Assembly: GCA_014773175.1 (NCBI GenBank)
Contig: VXCM01001447.1
Location: forward strand, 62,001-126,000
Length of the DNA stretch: 64,000 nt
Source of the DNA: Lucifuga dentata
Taxonomy: Eukaryota; Chordata; Actinopteri; Ophidiiformes; Bythitidae
Direction: 5' to 3'
Shown piece after piece: positions 13,020-24,900 of the stretch. Within the stretch, counting starts at the first letter, position 1. Every line of letters begins with the position of its first letter. A model generated the notes under the pieces. The model saw nothing but the letters and a program-made list of their open reading frames with translations. It was not told the DNA's origin and ran no database searches. The position numbers were made by a program, and so were the translations under genes.

Positions 13020-14463
13020 TGGTTCATTTCTTGAACGTTTTACAGTGAATTTTCAAAATAACCAGACAAAAAACAAAACAAAACAAACACCCGACTTTTC
13101 GATGCCAGACTTGTGAGTGCAAACGACAGACAGACGAGTGTGTAAAAAGACTCCATTCACCAACCCTCTACTTGTGTCAGCACTTTATGGGTGTTCTCAT
13201 GTAAATTCTGCTCTTCAGCTGAGGATTTGGCATTTGCTCTGGAACTGGATAGCCCCGATTTACGCTGTCACCGATAGAAGTGTGTGCTGTTGCATATCTC
13301 TCTTAGCCAGACATGGGCTGTTTGAGGACAGACATATATCAGTAAACACGTGTGCTGATGCTCACGCCACCCAACAAGCGTGATCCCATTCCCAGCTCAA
13401 CGCTTTATTACCTAGATGACTGTAATTTATCGCAATTCAATGTAGGTGGCTGCGGCTCACACGCAATTCTACGTCTTTGTTTGGGTTTGTATGGCCTCCT
13501 CTCCAGAAACCTGAATGCAGTCGTGCATCGACAGTATCGTGCCTTATTCCTGTTTTTGAGCTCAGGCGATTGAGAATATCATTAAGACACTTCTCAGCAG
13601 CAAATTAATGGACCCTTGTACATTCTGTGGAGCTGCCAGGTACAAGCTCTTACAGAGGCCTAAACAAAGCAAAGAGGCTTAGTCGTCCAATTTGGCTGTT
13701 TTCCTCCATTTGCCATCTTCTCCGAGTCGGCCTGAAAACCAGAAATGAGCATAATGTGTGAAAATGAATATAACATCTCACCTTTTCTGCTCCAAGAATG
13801 AAAGGTGAGAGAAGGGTTAAGGTAGAAAAAGAACTAGAAATAGGAAACTTAATTATAGCTGATTACACACTCAAGTATACATTTCAGCAAAACTTAGAGC
13901 ATTCTACATGTTCAAAACTGAGGAAGTTTTAGGAAGTATTGCTACTCTGTGATTTCAAATTGATCTTGTAAAGGTGCATTAGACCTAAAGAAATCTGACT
14001 ATATGCTCTTGAGGAAAGTTTTATTGCTTGTATCCTCTTGAAATAAGATAAATCCACACATCCCTACAGTTAATACCTTGTATAATGAAATATTTCAGCC
14101 TTTATAGATGCAGTCAGCAGTCTGAGAAAGAAGAAAAAGTATTTGGAGTGCACTTATAATTCATGGACCACAAGGGACTGGAGGACCTTGTCTATGTAAT
14201 TGAACCTTGTGTAATTATTAATCAAATTCCTTATTATAAGTCAGTGAAGAAGATGAAGATTCTTTGGTCATCTGAATGGAACTGGAAATCATATGTTATT
14301 GAGTAATGTCCTGTTCTATTATTTGTTTGCATTGTGTTTCTTACATAAAAATTCTGACTTGCATGGGTTCAGCAACTGTTATTGTGTGATTCCCAAGCTT
14401 ATGAGGGTGTTTTCAGAAGGGGGGAGTATGGGGCAAGGAAGTGTTTACTGTCTGTATGATGTT

Positions 14464-14630
14464 TATGAAATCATTAAATAAAGAAGGCTTTATGTGTAAC
14501 TGAAAAGTTATAAAGCTGCAGGCTCACTCGTANTGAAATCATTAAATAAAGAAGGCTTTATGTGTAACTGAAAAGTTATAAAGCTGCAGGCTCACTCGTG
14601 CTATGTTCCATCATAGAGCAGGAAATGCAA

Positions 14631-14670
<40 letters not shown>

Positions 14671-14784
14671 CTGCACAAATTTGTTANTGAAATCATTAAA
14701 TAAAGAAGGCTTTATGTGTAACTGAAAAGTTATAAAGCTGCAGGCTCACTCGTACTATGTTCCATCATAGAGCAGGAAATGCAA

Positions 14785-14820
<36 letters not shown>

Positions 14821-14830
14821 CTGCACAAAT
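14464..14830 (+). repeat. assembly-type duplications with TG microsatellite
   Basis: The block starting TGAAATCATTAAATAAAGAA appears three times (from about 14466, 14534 and 14688), separated by single Ns at 14533 and 14687. The second and third copies both carry the same TG microsatellite and the same CTGCACAAATTTGTTA ending. Identical copies joined by one N point to unmerged contig overlaps rather than to biological tandem repeats. Confidence 0.85.
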
Positions 14831-16140
14831 TTGTTAACAAAATATTAATTTCCTTCTTGACGGACCAAAGAGACTAAATTTCTTTGTGGTATAATGTGCT
14901 CTAATTACACTGGAAAAGAGAAACGTCATAGAAAACCAAGAAAATCGCATTATTTTAGGATTTTCTTTGTTTCCTCAGGAAGGACGAGGTGATTGCATGT
15001 CTGCCTTTTGTCCTGCTGTCGGTGCGTCTCTCACCAGCAGCACATTCTCCAAACACTCTCTGCTTTGTCAGGCTAGAAAAAGGCAAAATTAAACTGACAT
15101 CTTTCTTTTGCTCTTATGTTAATATATTCAGAATGACTGCAGAGTTATGGTATTGTAGAAAAACAAACCCCTCCCCTCCCCTCATTTGCTTCCCAGTATA
15201 TTTCCCCATCTACAACAGCAAATGACACCAAGAGAGGCCTGCTGTGATTTTCCTGCCAAATTCATTTTCACATTTCCAATGTGGACGGGGCTCCCATTGA
15301 GATTATGTCATGATGGCCCAAGACGATCAAACCCAGACGTGAGACTGCAGTCTGAATTGCTGCTGCACTGAGCATCATCATCATAACCTTGAAAGACCTT
15401 CACTGGGAGTGAGAAGCCAGTCAAGAGGCCCTGTGAGTCGTAGCTGTGCAGATAGCGCCCCCCGTTGACTGCTGAAGGGAAAAAAAAAAACAAAGAATAT
15501 NTCGTAGCTGTGCAGATAGCGCCCCCCGTTGACTGCTGAAGGGAAAAAAAAAAACAAAGAATATTAAACCAGATGGGGAATGATGATCTCAGTAACTATG
15601 GCTTTTGAACATGATGAAAAAGAAAATTATACAAATCAAAGCACTCAGAAAAAAAGTAAACATTATACCATAAATCCTCCAGGTTAAGGTTTAATGAGAA
15701 AGCACAGGAAAATATGAAGATTTTAACCCATTTTCATTGACAACAGCTCTGGCAAGTAAAGTAGGGGAGATATTGTATGCAAAGATACTGAATGATGGCA
15801 ATTTATTGATGAGATGCGCAAATGAGGAACAACTTGAGAAAGCCCTAAAAATAAAGTAGGAAAATTTAAGGTTACAAGTACAAGCAGGATGGGAGTAAGT
15901 AGTGGTGGATGCAAAGGAGTGATCACAGAATATCATTGAGTGTAGGCATGGAGGAACTCAAGAAGAGTTTTAAAGGGGGGGAAATAATGAATGCACAAAG
16001 ACTGAAAACAGCAAAAGCTGGTTTGAAGAAGGGTAGTGAAATGGTGTTGATTGAGTTTGAGGTGGAAATTTTGCCAAAGAATGTGTTTCTGGGTTTCTTG
16101 AGTTACCCAGTGTGAGTATAATGCGTCAAAGCCGTTGAGG

Positions 16141-16292
16141 TGCTTTAACTGCCAGACTTTTGGACACACAGCTAAAAACTGCAAAGGGCAGAGAAGTTGT
16201 GCAAGATGTGGTGGGGAAGGTGTGGGGTAGGGGTGCAACCAAAATGCTGTAGCTGTGGAGGAGCTCATAGTATGGCATATAGTGGATGTGAG
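16141..16292 (+). pseudogene. LINE ORF1 zinc-knuckle region
   Basis: Two knuckle-like cysteine/histidine motifs survive. The first is a clean CX2CX4HX4C; an additional CARCGG follows it, and the second is CCSCGGAHSMAYSGC. These bind nucleic acid in the ORF1 proteins of I-type LINEs. Frameshifts before and between them mean that no intact ORF1 protein can be made. Confidence 0.75.
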
Positions 16293-16633
16293 GTGATGAG
16301 ACAGGACAGCAATATTCAAAAAGTAAGGGTGGGAAAAAAAGAATTAGTTACCCTGAAGCTGTAGGAGTGTCAAGGAAACAGAACGATAATATTGCTGAAC
16401 AAAGGGTAATGGAGCCACAACAAATGACAGGATTTATGTGGAAAAGAAGGCTTTAGTGACATTCATCGCAGGGGGTGATTAAAATCAGAGAATGATAAAA
16501 ATCCAACTGATTGTTAAAGCAACAGTGAATCATCTGGGATTAGTAGGACTGACATGGGAAGAAGTGAGGGAGAACCTCACTGCTCAGTCAAGCCAGGAAG
16601 TATCATGGGTTGGTCAATTTTAATTATGGTGAT

Positions 16634-17870
16634 GCTTTTACAATGGAATGCTAGGAGCTTATTGACCAATAGTTAGGAGTTCAAGTGTTTCATTAAAGAA
16701 ATGGCCTCGAAACCTGATATTGTTTGTATTCAGGAAACCTGGTTAAAACCAAGTTTAGATTTTGGGGTACATGGATATACGGTGATCAGAAAAGACAGAC
16801 AAAATGGGGGAGGAGGAGGAGATGTTACTACATTCATTAAACAAAATCTTCCAGGGTGCTGGAAAAGGGAGTTGACCAGGCGTACATAGTGGTGAAGGTA
16901 TGGGAAAGAGGGGAGGAGGTGGTTATAATTAACTATTATAATCCATGTAAAAGGTTGGACTTGGATTGTTTGCAAAAGATACAAGATCAGCACAGACGTA
17001 AAGTTATAGTGTGCAGACTTCAATGCTCACAATATAATGTGTGGGGGTGTTCACATGCAGATTCAAATGGGAATACAATTGAAGATCTGATGGATGAAAA
17101 GAATTTGGTTTGTTTGAATGATGGTAGAGGAACAAGGATAAATGTTACAACAGATCCTGAAACAGTGTTGGATATTACACTAGTGTCTACTTCGCTGGTT
17201 GGAGTTAGTAGCTGGGAGGTTCATGCAGATACATAATAGGCAGTGACCACTATCCAATTTCATGTTTAATGGGAGAGAGAGCAGAAGAGAGCTCAGATGA
17301 CAGAGTTCCTAAATGGGTCTTTGGAAAAGCTGATTGGGATAAGTTCCAGATAATGTGTGAGGAAATTATGGCAAGGATTACATTTTCTGGAGATAAGGAT
17401 CTAGAGATGAGGATAATAATCAGGTAAGAACAGCAATTATGGCAGAGGAAGGAGCCTATACCCTGAAGTAAAGGCAACATGAAGAAAAAGCTGGTTAACT
17501 GGTGGACAGAGGAGTGTCATCAGGCTGTAAGAAACAAGAACAGGGCATTTAGACAACTTAAAAGAACTCATAATATGCAACATTTGATTTAGTATAAGAA
17601 GACACAGGCAGTGGTGAGAAAAACTGTATGGCAAGCTAAGAGGGCAAGTTAGAGGAACTTCTGTAACAATATAAGAAGAACAACACCTGTAGGAGAGGTA
17701 TGGGGAATGATAAAGAGGAGCAGAAACAGGAGAGAATGGGAATATCCAGTGTTAACAAATGATGAGGACGTAACTGTTTCTGATATAGACAAGGCAGATA
17801 TAATGGCCAAGACATTTGCTAAAGTACATAGCACAGATAATTTGATAAAGAGAAGGGAGAGGACAATGAG
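16634..17870 (+). pseudogene. LINE ORF2 endonuclease region, broken
   Basis: Fragments of an AP-like endonuclease appear in order: QWNARS, a QETW metal-binding motif, a DFNAHN motif and a SDHYP motif. The C-terminal linker before the reverse transcriptase is also readable (TPVGEVWGMIKRSRNR at about 17687). An in-frame TAG near 16672, and frame changes near 16855, 17020 and 17235, break the frame. The reverse transcriptase and any RNase H are absent. Confidence 0.75.
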
Positions 17871-18093
17871 TCAGCACCCAAATGTGCTATTGCCTATTGT
17901 TCTGATCCACACTCCGGAACAGAAGGTGGCGATGGTGGTAATGGTCCATAAAGCTGGATACTAACTGCCATAAAATCACAAGAAGAAGAAGAAAACTTAT
18001 TTTGAAAATCCCGACTGTCTCTTCCCCTTGCTTCCGTATTTACTTCGTCCTATGTGTTTCTTACTTTAGCTGCACAGTGTCTTCTATTTTAAG

Positions 18094-18129
18094 ATGAGTA
18101 ATCATGGCTCTGGAAATGGAATCAGCAGA
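18094..18129 (+). CDS. possible first coding exon of an unidentified gene
   Basis: An ATG at 18094 in fair context (TAAGATGAG) opens MSNHGSGNGISR, directly followed by a consensus donor (AGA|GTAAGT) at 18130. The sequence before it (about 17998-18093) is non-repeat and contains CTTCCG-like words typical of ETS-type promoters. The following 300 bp has the GCTAGC/GTTAGC-rich look of a fish first intron. The exon would end in phase 0, so it does not fit sec24b exon 2, which needs phase 1. I do not recognise the peptide. Chance is a real alternative. Confidence 0.25.
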
Positions 18130-18839
18130 GTAAGTATTCCGGCTGATGAAATTGAAAAATAATTGATTATAGAATAACGCATCATTTTATTATTCCACAT
18201 TTATCACATTTTATGCTGTTGAGGTCTGCCTCGTGCTGCTGGCAGCTAGCGTTAGCGCGCTAAGCTAAATTAGCTAAAGTTAACTGCTTTTGGATCTTCT
18301 TTGCACTTTTCCAGATCGACGAACGGTAATTTTAGCTTAAAGTTTAATTACGTCACACATATGTAGTACATACAGCACAAAAAGCACAAAAAACACTTTA
18401 TGCTGTACAGAGCAACTCTGTTTTGAAAGATATTAAAGCTGGACATGCTAGCGTCAGCTCCACTGCCTGTTGCTAAAGTCAGCCAGCCTAGTCACCGAGC
18501 TGTGACGTTAAATTTCAACACATGATGGAGAACTGGTAGACAGTGTGCCGACTTACTGGGAGATATGTTAACATTTCCCCCTTGTTTTCCAGCAGCCGCG
18601 GTGGCTGTAGAGACAGCGTTTTTTTTTTTTTCTCAATTTGTCTGTTTATTTGATGATACTCGGAATGTATAAAGAATGAAATATAGTATTATGAAAAGTG
18701 TTCTGAATGGTAATCGCTGACCCCTACTTTGAAGTCGTGTATTATATAACCTCAATGGCGTGTTGGAGATCTCTGCTTCCAAATTTCCTCCTGTGGGTTA
18801 GGGTTAACATTGAAAATGTTTATATACACAACAAAACAA

Positions 18840-18957
18840 TCCGCCAGAGAGGACAGGCAGATCCCCCACCACTGTCCTGCCATGACCAGTCACATTTATT
18901 TCAGTGCCCTTTCTGTTCCCCTGACGTTTATAACCTGTAGAGGACCATCAAATAAAT
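18840..18957 (+). other. possible terminal exon with poly-A signal
   Basis: A frame reading SCHDQSHLFQCPFCSPDVYNL ends at TAG 18938-18940. AATAAA follows at 18951-18956, only 11 bp after the stop. An acceptor-like AG lies at about 18847-18849. Taken with the donor at 18130, this could be a short two-exon transcript. The protein is not recognised and the evidence is weak. Confidence 0.2.
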
Positions 18958-20377
18958 CATAAATTGAAATCAATTGAGCACAGCAGTGAGTGTATGTGCA
19001 TCTGCATCCACACGTCTGTTTTTGTTATAGATTATAGTAATAATTTACTAATTTACTTTTTCTTTATCTCTTTTTTTGAATACATAATATACAATTGCAG
19101 TCTGGGCTGTGATGGGAAGAGAAGGCATTTATATTAGTACAGCTGTGAACTTTTGTTAACAATATTTCCGATATACCTTTTGAAATATTTATGACATTTC
19201 CAGACTAGGGCTCTCAAACAAATCCAGAATAATCATTGTTCTCTTTTAACAGTCATCATAGGTGTGGTGAATTGGAAGGTCTTTTCACTGGATTTCAGGA
19301 CTGCGTATTGACGTCCCTACATGTACAGGCATGTACATTTCCACATGCCTGAATTACAGGGAAGATTCTAAAGACTTTGGTCCAGGCGAGATGGATGCTG
19401 AGAAGTGATGCCGGGGCTTCTGTGCACAACCTGTAATCCTTGGATACTGAAGCCACTTTTGTGCTTTAGATTCTGAGAGAGAGAAATCTGATTACTGTTG
19501 TTGTTCTTATTCTACTCGATAAAATTCTGCATTTTAACCAATCTGAATTGTTAATTTTTCATAATTCTGAATTAAGATGTATTACTCCTACAGAGTGCAG
19601 CAGTTGCACAAAAATGATGATTTAAACACCTAGATACAAGCTATGTATGAAAAATGGAAACTGCTGAAATTGACCTACACTGACTCATCTTTGAGTACTT
19701 AAGAAAATATTTTTTTTTACCACCAATGGAAAACAGGGACAATGCTGCTAGATTTGAAGTGTCAACTGATTAATTCCACAGACAGAAATTTAAAGATACT
19801 CATGATAAGACTGGAGACAAAGTGATTTGTCCAGAATGACTAATACAATCTTTTTCTCACCAGTATGTCTGCCATGTAGTGTGTTATGCTGACCAAGGCC
19901 TTTAGAAGGTAGTAACTTAGTATGAATGACGAGGACAGGGAAATCAGAGATGATCTGTTTGGGCAAACATGTGGTTTGCAACTTGCACATAGTTTTCAGA
20001 CCTGTGGAAAATAATTCATTTTTAAAGGCTGATATATTGGCATGATTCAAGCTCAAACAAATCCTTTATGATCACAGCCTATTATGTTGTAGTGCCCAAT
20101 TATGCTTAAACCGTTGAGCGTTTAATCAGGAAAATATTTCCTTTTTTGGCTCATTTGTGGGCGACCAATATAATGTATATAAAATACACAAATGATCAAA
20201 ATTTTACTATCTTGTTAATGAATTAACCATCACCTTTCTACTGCTGTTACTACATTAATTGACAACATATTTGGGGAACTTAAGTGTAAAAAAAAAAAAA
20301 AAAAAAANAAAAAAAAAAAAAAAAAAAGCAAAATCAGTTGCTTATTGCAAATTGTCATGATGACAGGATTTTATAAT

Positions 20378-20452
20378 GACATGAATGATGATAACTTTCA
20401 TCAGTTTTTGTTGTATAAGAAACACAAACTGATGAAAGTTATCATTCATGTC
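20378..20452. repeat. long imperfect hairpin
   Basis: The left arm GACATGAATGATGATAACTT continues CATCAGTTT (20378-about 20408). The right arm AAACTGATGAAAGTTATCAT continues TCATGTC (about 20424-20452). The arms are complementary over about 27 bp apart from one 3-nt (ATG) bulge, with a loop of roughly 15 nt. It could be a small palindromic transposon or a foldable transcript. Confidence 0.8.
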
Positions 20453-20897
20453 TCATTCATGTTCATGTTCAGATATCTAGACTAGTGTTGAAACTATCTT
20501 TTATCTGTAAAATATTATGTTGATAGCTAAATTTAGATTTAGATATGCTTTATTTAATAGCACAGAACTGTATGATGAAGATAGCATAACAGCATTTTAA
20601 CAATGTCGTGCAGAAATTGCATCTCAGTGCATAATGAATTGTTCTTCACTCTAACCTTTACACATCAACAGTATCATGTAAATGTCTTTTTTTTTTAATC
20701 TCCGATTGTACCTACTTTTTTATTATCTGTCAAAATATAAAACTGAAGAGGATTCCTATTTAAATTGTATTGCATTAAGACAACTAATGTTTGTTTGTTT
20801 GTTTGTTTTAATATACTTTTTTAATACGACCAAAGATATCCGTCAATGTAGGAAAGTAAAAGTGATGTAATTCCAGCCAACCACATCTAAAGGTTTT

Positions 20898-20959
20898 GGA
20901 ACGCCCACTAATCACGGCTAACGATGTAGGAACGCCCACAATAGTTGAGGAACGCCCAC
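20898..20959 (+). repeat. three copies of GGAACGCCCAC
   Basis: The 11-bp motif occurs at 20898-20908, 20929-20939 and 20949-20959, start-to-start spacing 31 and 20 bp, about 0.9 kb before the sec24b start codon. CGCCCAC resembles GC-box or KLF/EGR-type binding sites. A regulatory role is inference only. Confidence 0.7.
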
Positions 20960-21867
20960 TTTTGTTCTGCAGAGACCTGCTGTACTGAAATATTTGAATA
21001 ATGTTTTGCATTTTTTGAAATGAAAGAATGGAATGATATCTACGGGTGTTAATTCCAAACACATAATCATCTAAGAATGTGATACTGAATAATGAATTTG
21101 AGTTATATTTTTTTTCCCCCCAATTAAGACCTGGGAGTCGTCACTTCATCACATGAACACATCTGATTTAGCCAATCAGCTGTGGGGATCATGGAGATGG
21201 CCTGACCTCCCTCCATGACCCAGAGTGACCTCCTCTGGGCGTAGACGACAAAGGCGGTTGCGATCGGGTGCAAGATGACAAAAGGGCCAGCCCAGCCTGA
21301 TCTTTAGCAGGCGTGTCCACATACTTTTTGCCATAAGTATATATTACAATAATTTAAACTTTGGCTGTGTTTTGAACCACTGCTGTGTGAACATGTAAAC
21401 CCATTAAGACATTTTAAGTAATTTTGAAATAAATGTAATGTGACTTGACTCAGTTATGTTTTAAAAAAATATCTTGTACATACAGCAAATACAATCTATG
21501 CAATATCAAATGCAACTAATGCACATATTAGCAATGGGAACCAAATAGTGCGTTCATTTCCACGTACTTTTGGCCGCATAATGTAATCACCAAAGCATAA
21601 ACTTATTTTATGCAGCGTTTCCTCCACAAGAGGGAGTGCTGACTCTACCGTTAGGAAGCGCCCTGATTTTTTTTTTTTTTTTTTTTTTTTTCTTCCTCCC
21701 TGAAGCTTCAGCAACCTTCAGCAGAGAGACCTGGCTGGGTTGACCGGGTCTGCAGTGACCAGCAGCATTTAAAACGCATCTTAGGGGGCATACAGGTTTA
21801 CAGACAGACTCTCATGTGTATTTACTCAGCCGTGTATCTGTGGGCATAAGGACGGAAGGACCGAGCG

Positions 21868-21961
21868 ATGTCTGCACCGGGTTTCACGAATTTGAACAGC
21901 TCTGTCAGCTACAGCCAGAACTCAGCGCTGGACGGAGGCGCTGCGCCTCCGTATGAGAACG
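21868..21961 (+). CDS. sec24b: sec24b exon 1
   Basis: Residues 1-32 ([12 protein letters not shown]...). The start codon context is GCGATGT. The exon ends in phase 1 at G|GTAAAA. The 5' UTR extends upstream into GC-richer DNA; the transcription start was not determined. Confidence 0.9.
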
Positions 21962-24900
21962 GTAAAATACCGAAGGATGCGATTAGCCATGATGCTAGCG
22001 GTAGCATGCTAAGCCTCTGTGATAGCAAAGGTTTCTTAGTTTGAGTTTATTTATTTTTGTTCAACTCTTCAATTATTTCACTTGGTATCTGTTATTCAGA
22101 TTAAATAAATCATGAATTATTTAAAAAAGATTACCGGTATGTAAACTCTACAAGAGATCCGAGGTGTAGTTTTGGTTAGCCGGCTGCTAACATTAGCTTG
22201 GTAGCTAGTTCGCTCGGCATTGGAACCCACACAAACAGCTGTAGTATGCTAAGCTAACGTTATGACAACTGTTAGCAGGGTAATAGTCATGTAACAGGTT
22301 GCGCATCATCATATAATATTGTCCATTTTATCCTGTGCTTCCGAGAAACAGCTAGTCAGTTAAAGTTACACCGAAATGGTGCAAACAGGTGCTGTGCTGT
22401 CAGGAATATAGAATCAGCTAAGCTCATTGCTATGCTAACAGCAGCTTATGAATCTTGTTTTATGAATGACCGCATTTGTTCAGAGGTTTTTTTCTAAACA
22501 TTTTACTTCCACATTTAATGGATTATCAATACGGTTAATTAGTTAGTTTTTTTAATATATATATAATTTGAGAAGAGACGATTGACAGTGGGATTGTTTG
22601 ATATCTTCCACCAGGTCCAGCACAGACCTACCAATCCATGTATCCACCTACAGGCTATTATGGAGCCCCCCCTCAACAGCAGAACTACCCCACCATTCCT
22701 GCCCTGTGTGCCTCTATTCCCAACAAAGTCCCCATCACGAACAGTGCCCACGGTGTTGACTACCGCAACAGCCATCAGCAACAGCAGCACCACCTCTCTC
22801 AGCACCATGTAGCATCCTCGCCATACAGTCCCTCTCAGAATTATGCCTCAGCCCCTGCCACGCTCCTCTCTTCAGCACCCCCATCAACAAACACCCAGTA
22901 TCACCAACAGCCACTGCAGCAGCAGCAGCAACAGCTACCTTATGGTACTCCAGGAGCATACTATGGACAGCCCTCGTTCCACACTCCCCCAGCTCAGCCC
23001 CCACAACAGCAGCCCACTTTGGTGCCTGCATCAGCTAGCAACCCTGGCGCTCCCATCTATCCTAACGTTTCATACTCGTCTGGGCCAGGAAGTAGCCAGT
23101 ACAGCACCCTGGGGTCTTCACAGGCCACATCCACACATGGAGCCGTGCCCATCTCAAGGGGTGCGCCCCTACATCAGTACAGCACCCCTCCTTCAGCACC
23201 CACAACAGCAGCACAGCCTGGGTACAGCATGGGTCCTCCCAGTCAGCTGGTGGCGACAGTCAATGGTCAAGGAAGCACAGGTAGTTAACTCTGGTTGATT
23301 AACACTGTGGGAGCTCGGTCTCGGTCGGGAAAATGAACAGTTTCCAGTTCAGCCAGTGAGATGAAGAATAATTAGCTATTTCTTAAATTCACGATTCTGC
23401 AAGTTTTCTTCAGAATACTCTTCTGATCTTCTGATTTTGATTCTGATAGAGATTGTGCAGTTTCACCTCTCTCTCTGCTGCTAGGTATGCAAATGAGAGG
23501 GAGCAGGGGGGAGCAGACATGCATTTACCCTTTTGAGGGTGCGCATGTGTATTTGCGTACTGCTTATGCGCAGCCCTGGCTATAACACATACACATATAT
23601 ATACATACACACTTGGAATGAAGCTTACTGCCCTTTCATGCTTGGTCGCTTTAACCCCACTTAGGCTGACACTTTTCTCATGCACCTTTCTTTCTCCCCC
23701 CTCCAACAGGCATGCAGTATGGATATGTTGCTAATAGTGGAGCTAGCTCTCCCTCTGCCCCGGCTGCAGCCCCCGCAGCAGCCCCCTTGTCATCCAGTTC
23801 CGATGATGAGGACGAGGAGGAGGATGAGGACGAGGAAGCAGGTCTGCTTTAGCCCTTGCCTCCCCACAGCGATTTTATCCATCCTCATAAACTCATTTAT
23901 TTCTGTGCAAATCCTTCCCATGCCACAGAATACTCTTAAAAAGTAGCTATACCCAACATTGTTACCATTGCTACCTTTCCATCTAATACCCGTCCACCGT
24001 CACGTGATTGCTGCCACTGCTTTCATCTGTCACTTCCCCTCAAACTACCTACACTCTTAATCGATTTGCCACTCACCACTCATAATGTCTCTTTTAACAG
24101 GCTAATCAGATTTTTTTTTTCCTCTTCCTCATGCTTGCTACTAACAGCTTTCCAAAGTTCAATCATTTCCCATCCTCTCCCTGTCCGTCATCAGTGCTAG
24201 CGGTAATAAATCTGTTTGTACCATGCGATATTGTTCAATCACTGAAAATTGCATGAAGTTTTGTCCCAAGGTAAGTCGGTATTTTTATCGGCTCCTCCAA
24301 GTATCTGCTTGTTTAATTCTCATGCAGTGGAAGCGATCTTCCTTACAAGCCGCCTGCCCTTCTCACACTCTTATTTGCGATATGATCATCCGTCTGCAGT
24401 GCAGCTCCAGTTACTAGCAGCAGCCATGCTACTGTGGCAGCTGATGGAATTAAAAAAAAAAAAAATCAATAAATTGTCTTTTGCCCTCTAGTCAGCTTGC
24501 AGCTTTAAGTCTGAAGTCATAATCAAGGATTGCTGGACCTCAGATGTGTTACATGTGTTTGGCTGATATTAAGCTCAGGATGCAGGGGGTTAGAAATTTG
24601 TTTTTGTTTTTTTTCTCTCTTTGACTTAAAGACCCTTTGGTAATAGTTGGTCTTACTTGCATCATAAAAAAAGTTACCTAATGCTGCACTACATAATATG
24701 ACTCTGCATTTAATCAACCATGTAACCATGCTTAGGTGTTCTGCTGATGACTGCGTCTCAGGAGCCGTGTCATCATCTAGAGGTTAACAGACTTTTAAAT
24801 ATAGCTGTTCCCCTGTTAGCGAGTCCAGCCTCTCTGTGTACACATGTACAGTATGTGAGGGCGTGCATCCCCCCACAGGAAGCTCGAGTGGAGACTTGCT

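Larger units (their letters stand above)
9758..15436. other. intergenic DNA, no gene seen
   Basis: No supportable gene. Contents: a perfect 10-bp hairpin (AATGAGCTAC at 10015, GTAGCTCATT at 10031); an assembly duplication around N at 11203; a GAT trinucleotide tract at about 12700-12750; a poly-A run at 12970-13017; and TG repeats at 14637-14815 inside duplicated sequence. Open frames such as 11521-11784 and 12406-12699 have no recognised domain or splice context. Confidence 0.5.
15718..17997 (+). mobile_element. I/Nimb-type LINE, internally deleted and decayed
   Basis: This is a non-LTR retrotransposon remnant reading on +. A gag-like ORF1 piece lies from about 15740. CCHC zinc knuckles follow at about 16141-16182 (CFNCQTFGHTAKNC) and about 16245-16292 (CCSCGGAHSMAYSGC). 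ORF2 starts near 16634 with QWNARSLLTN, then an APE-type endonuclease with DIVCIQETW (about 16712), DFNAHNIMWG (about 17018) and a GSDHYP box near 17238. The sequence runs on to about 17870, then jumps directly to a 3' UTR and a CATAAAATCAC(AAG)n tail at 17970-17997. The entire reverse transcriptase is missing, and stops and frameshifts break both ORFs. Clade assignment rests on remembered teleost elements with this knuckle pattern and tail. Confidence 0.8.
18970..21300. other. DNA upstream of sec24b, no gene seen
   Basis: No coding exon is supported. Notable structures are a poly-A run with one N (20288-20327), a long imperfect hairpin (20378-20452), and three GGAACGCCCAC motifs (20898-20959). 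At about 21309-21340 TGTCCACATACTTTTTGCCA resembles the terminal sequence of a fish Tc1-type repeat, without a visible partner end. Confidence 0.5.

Noticed and set aside
14464..14830. Biological tandem triplication
   Set aside because: Copies are identical, including a TG microsatellite, and are separated by single Ns; an assembly artefact is the better explanation.
21300..21345. Tc1-like terminal sequence (TGTCCACATACTTTTTGCC)
   Set aside because: No partner terminus within the preceding kilobase; too short to define an element.
22735..23031. Minus-strand frame opposite sec24b exon 2
   Set aside because: An Ala/Gly-rich shadow of the CAG/CCN-rich coding strand.
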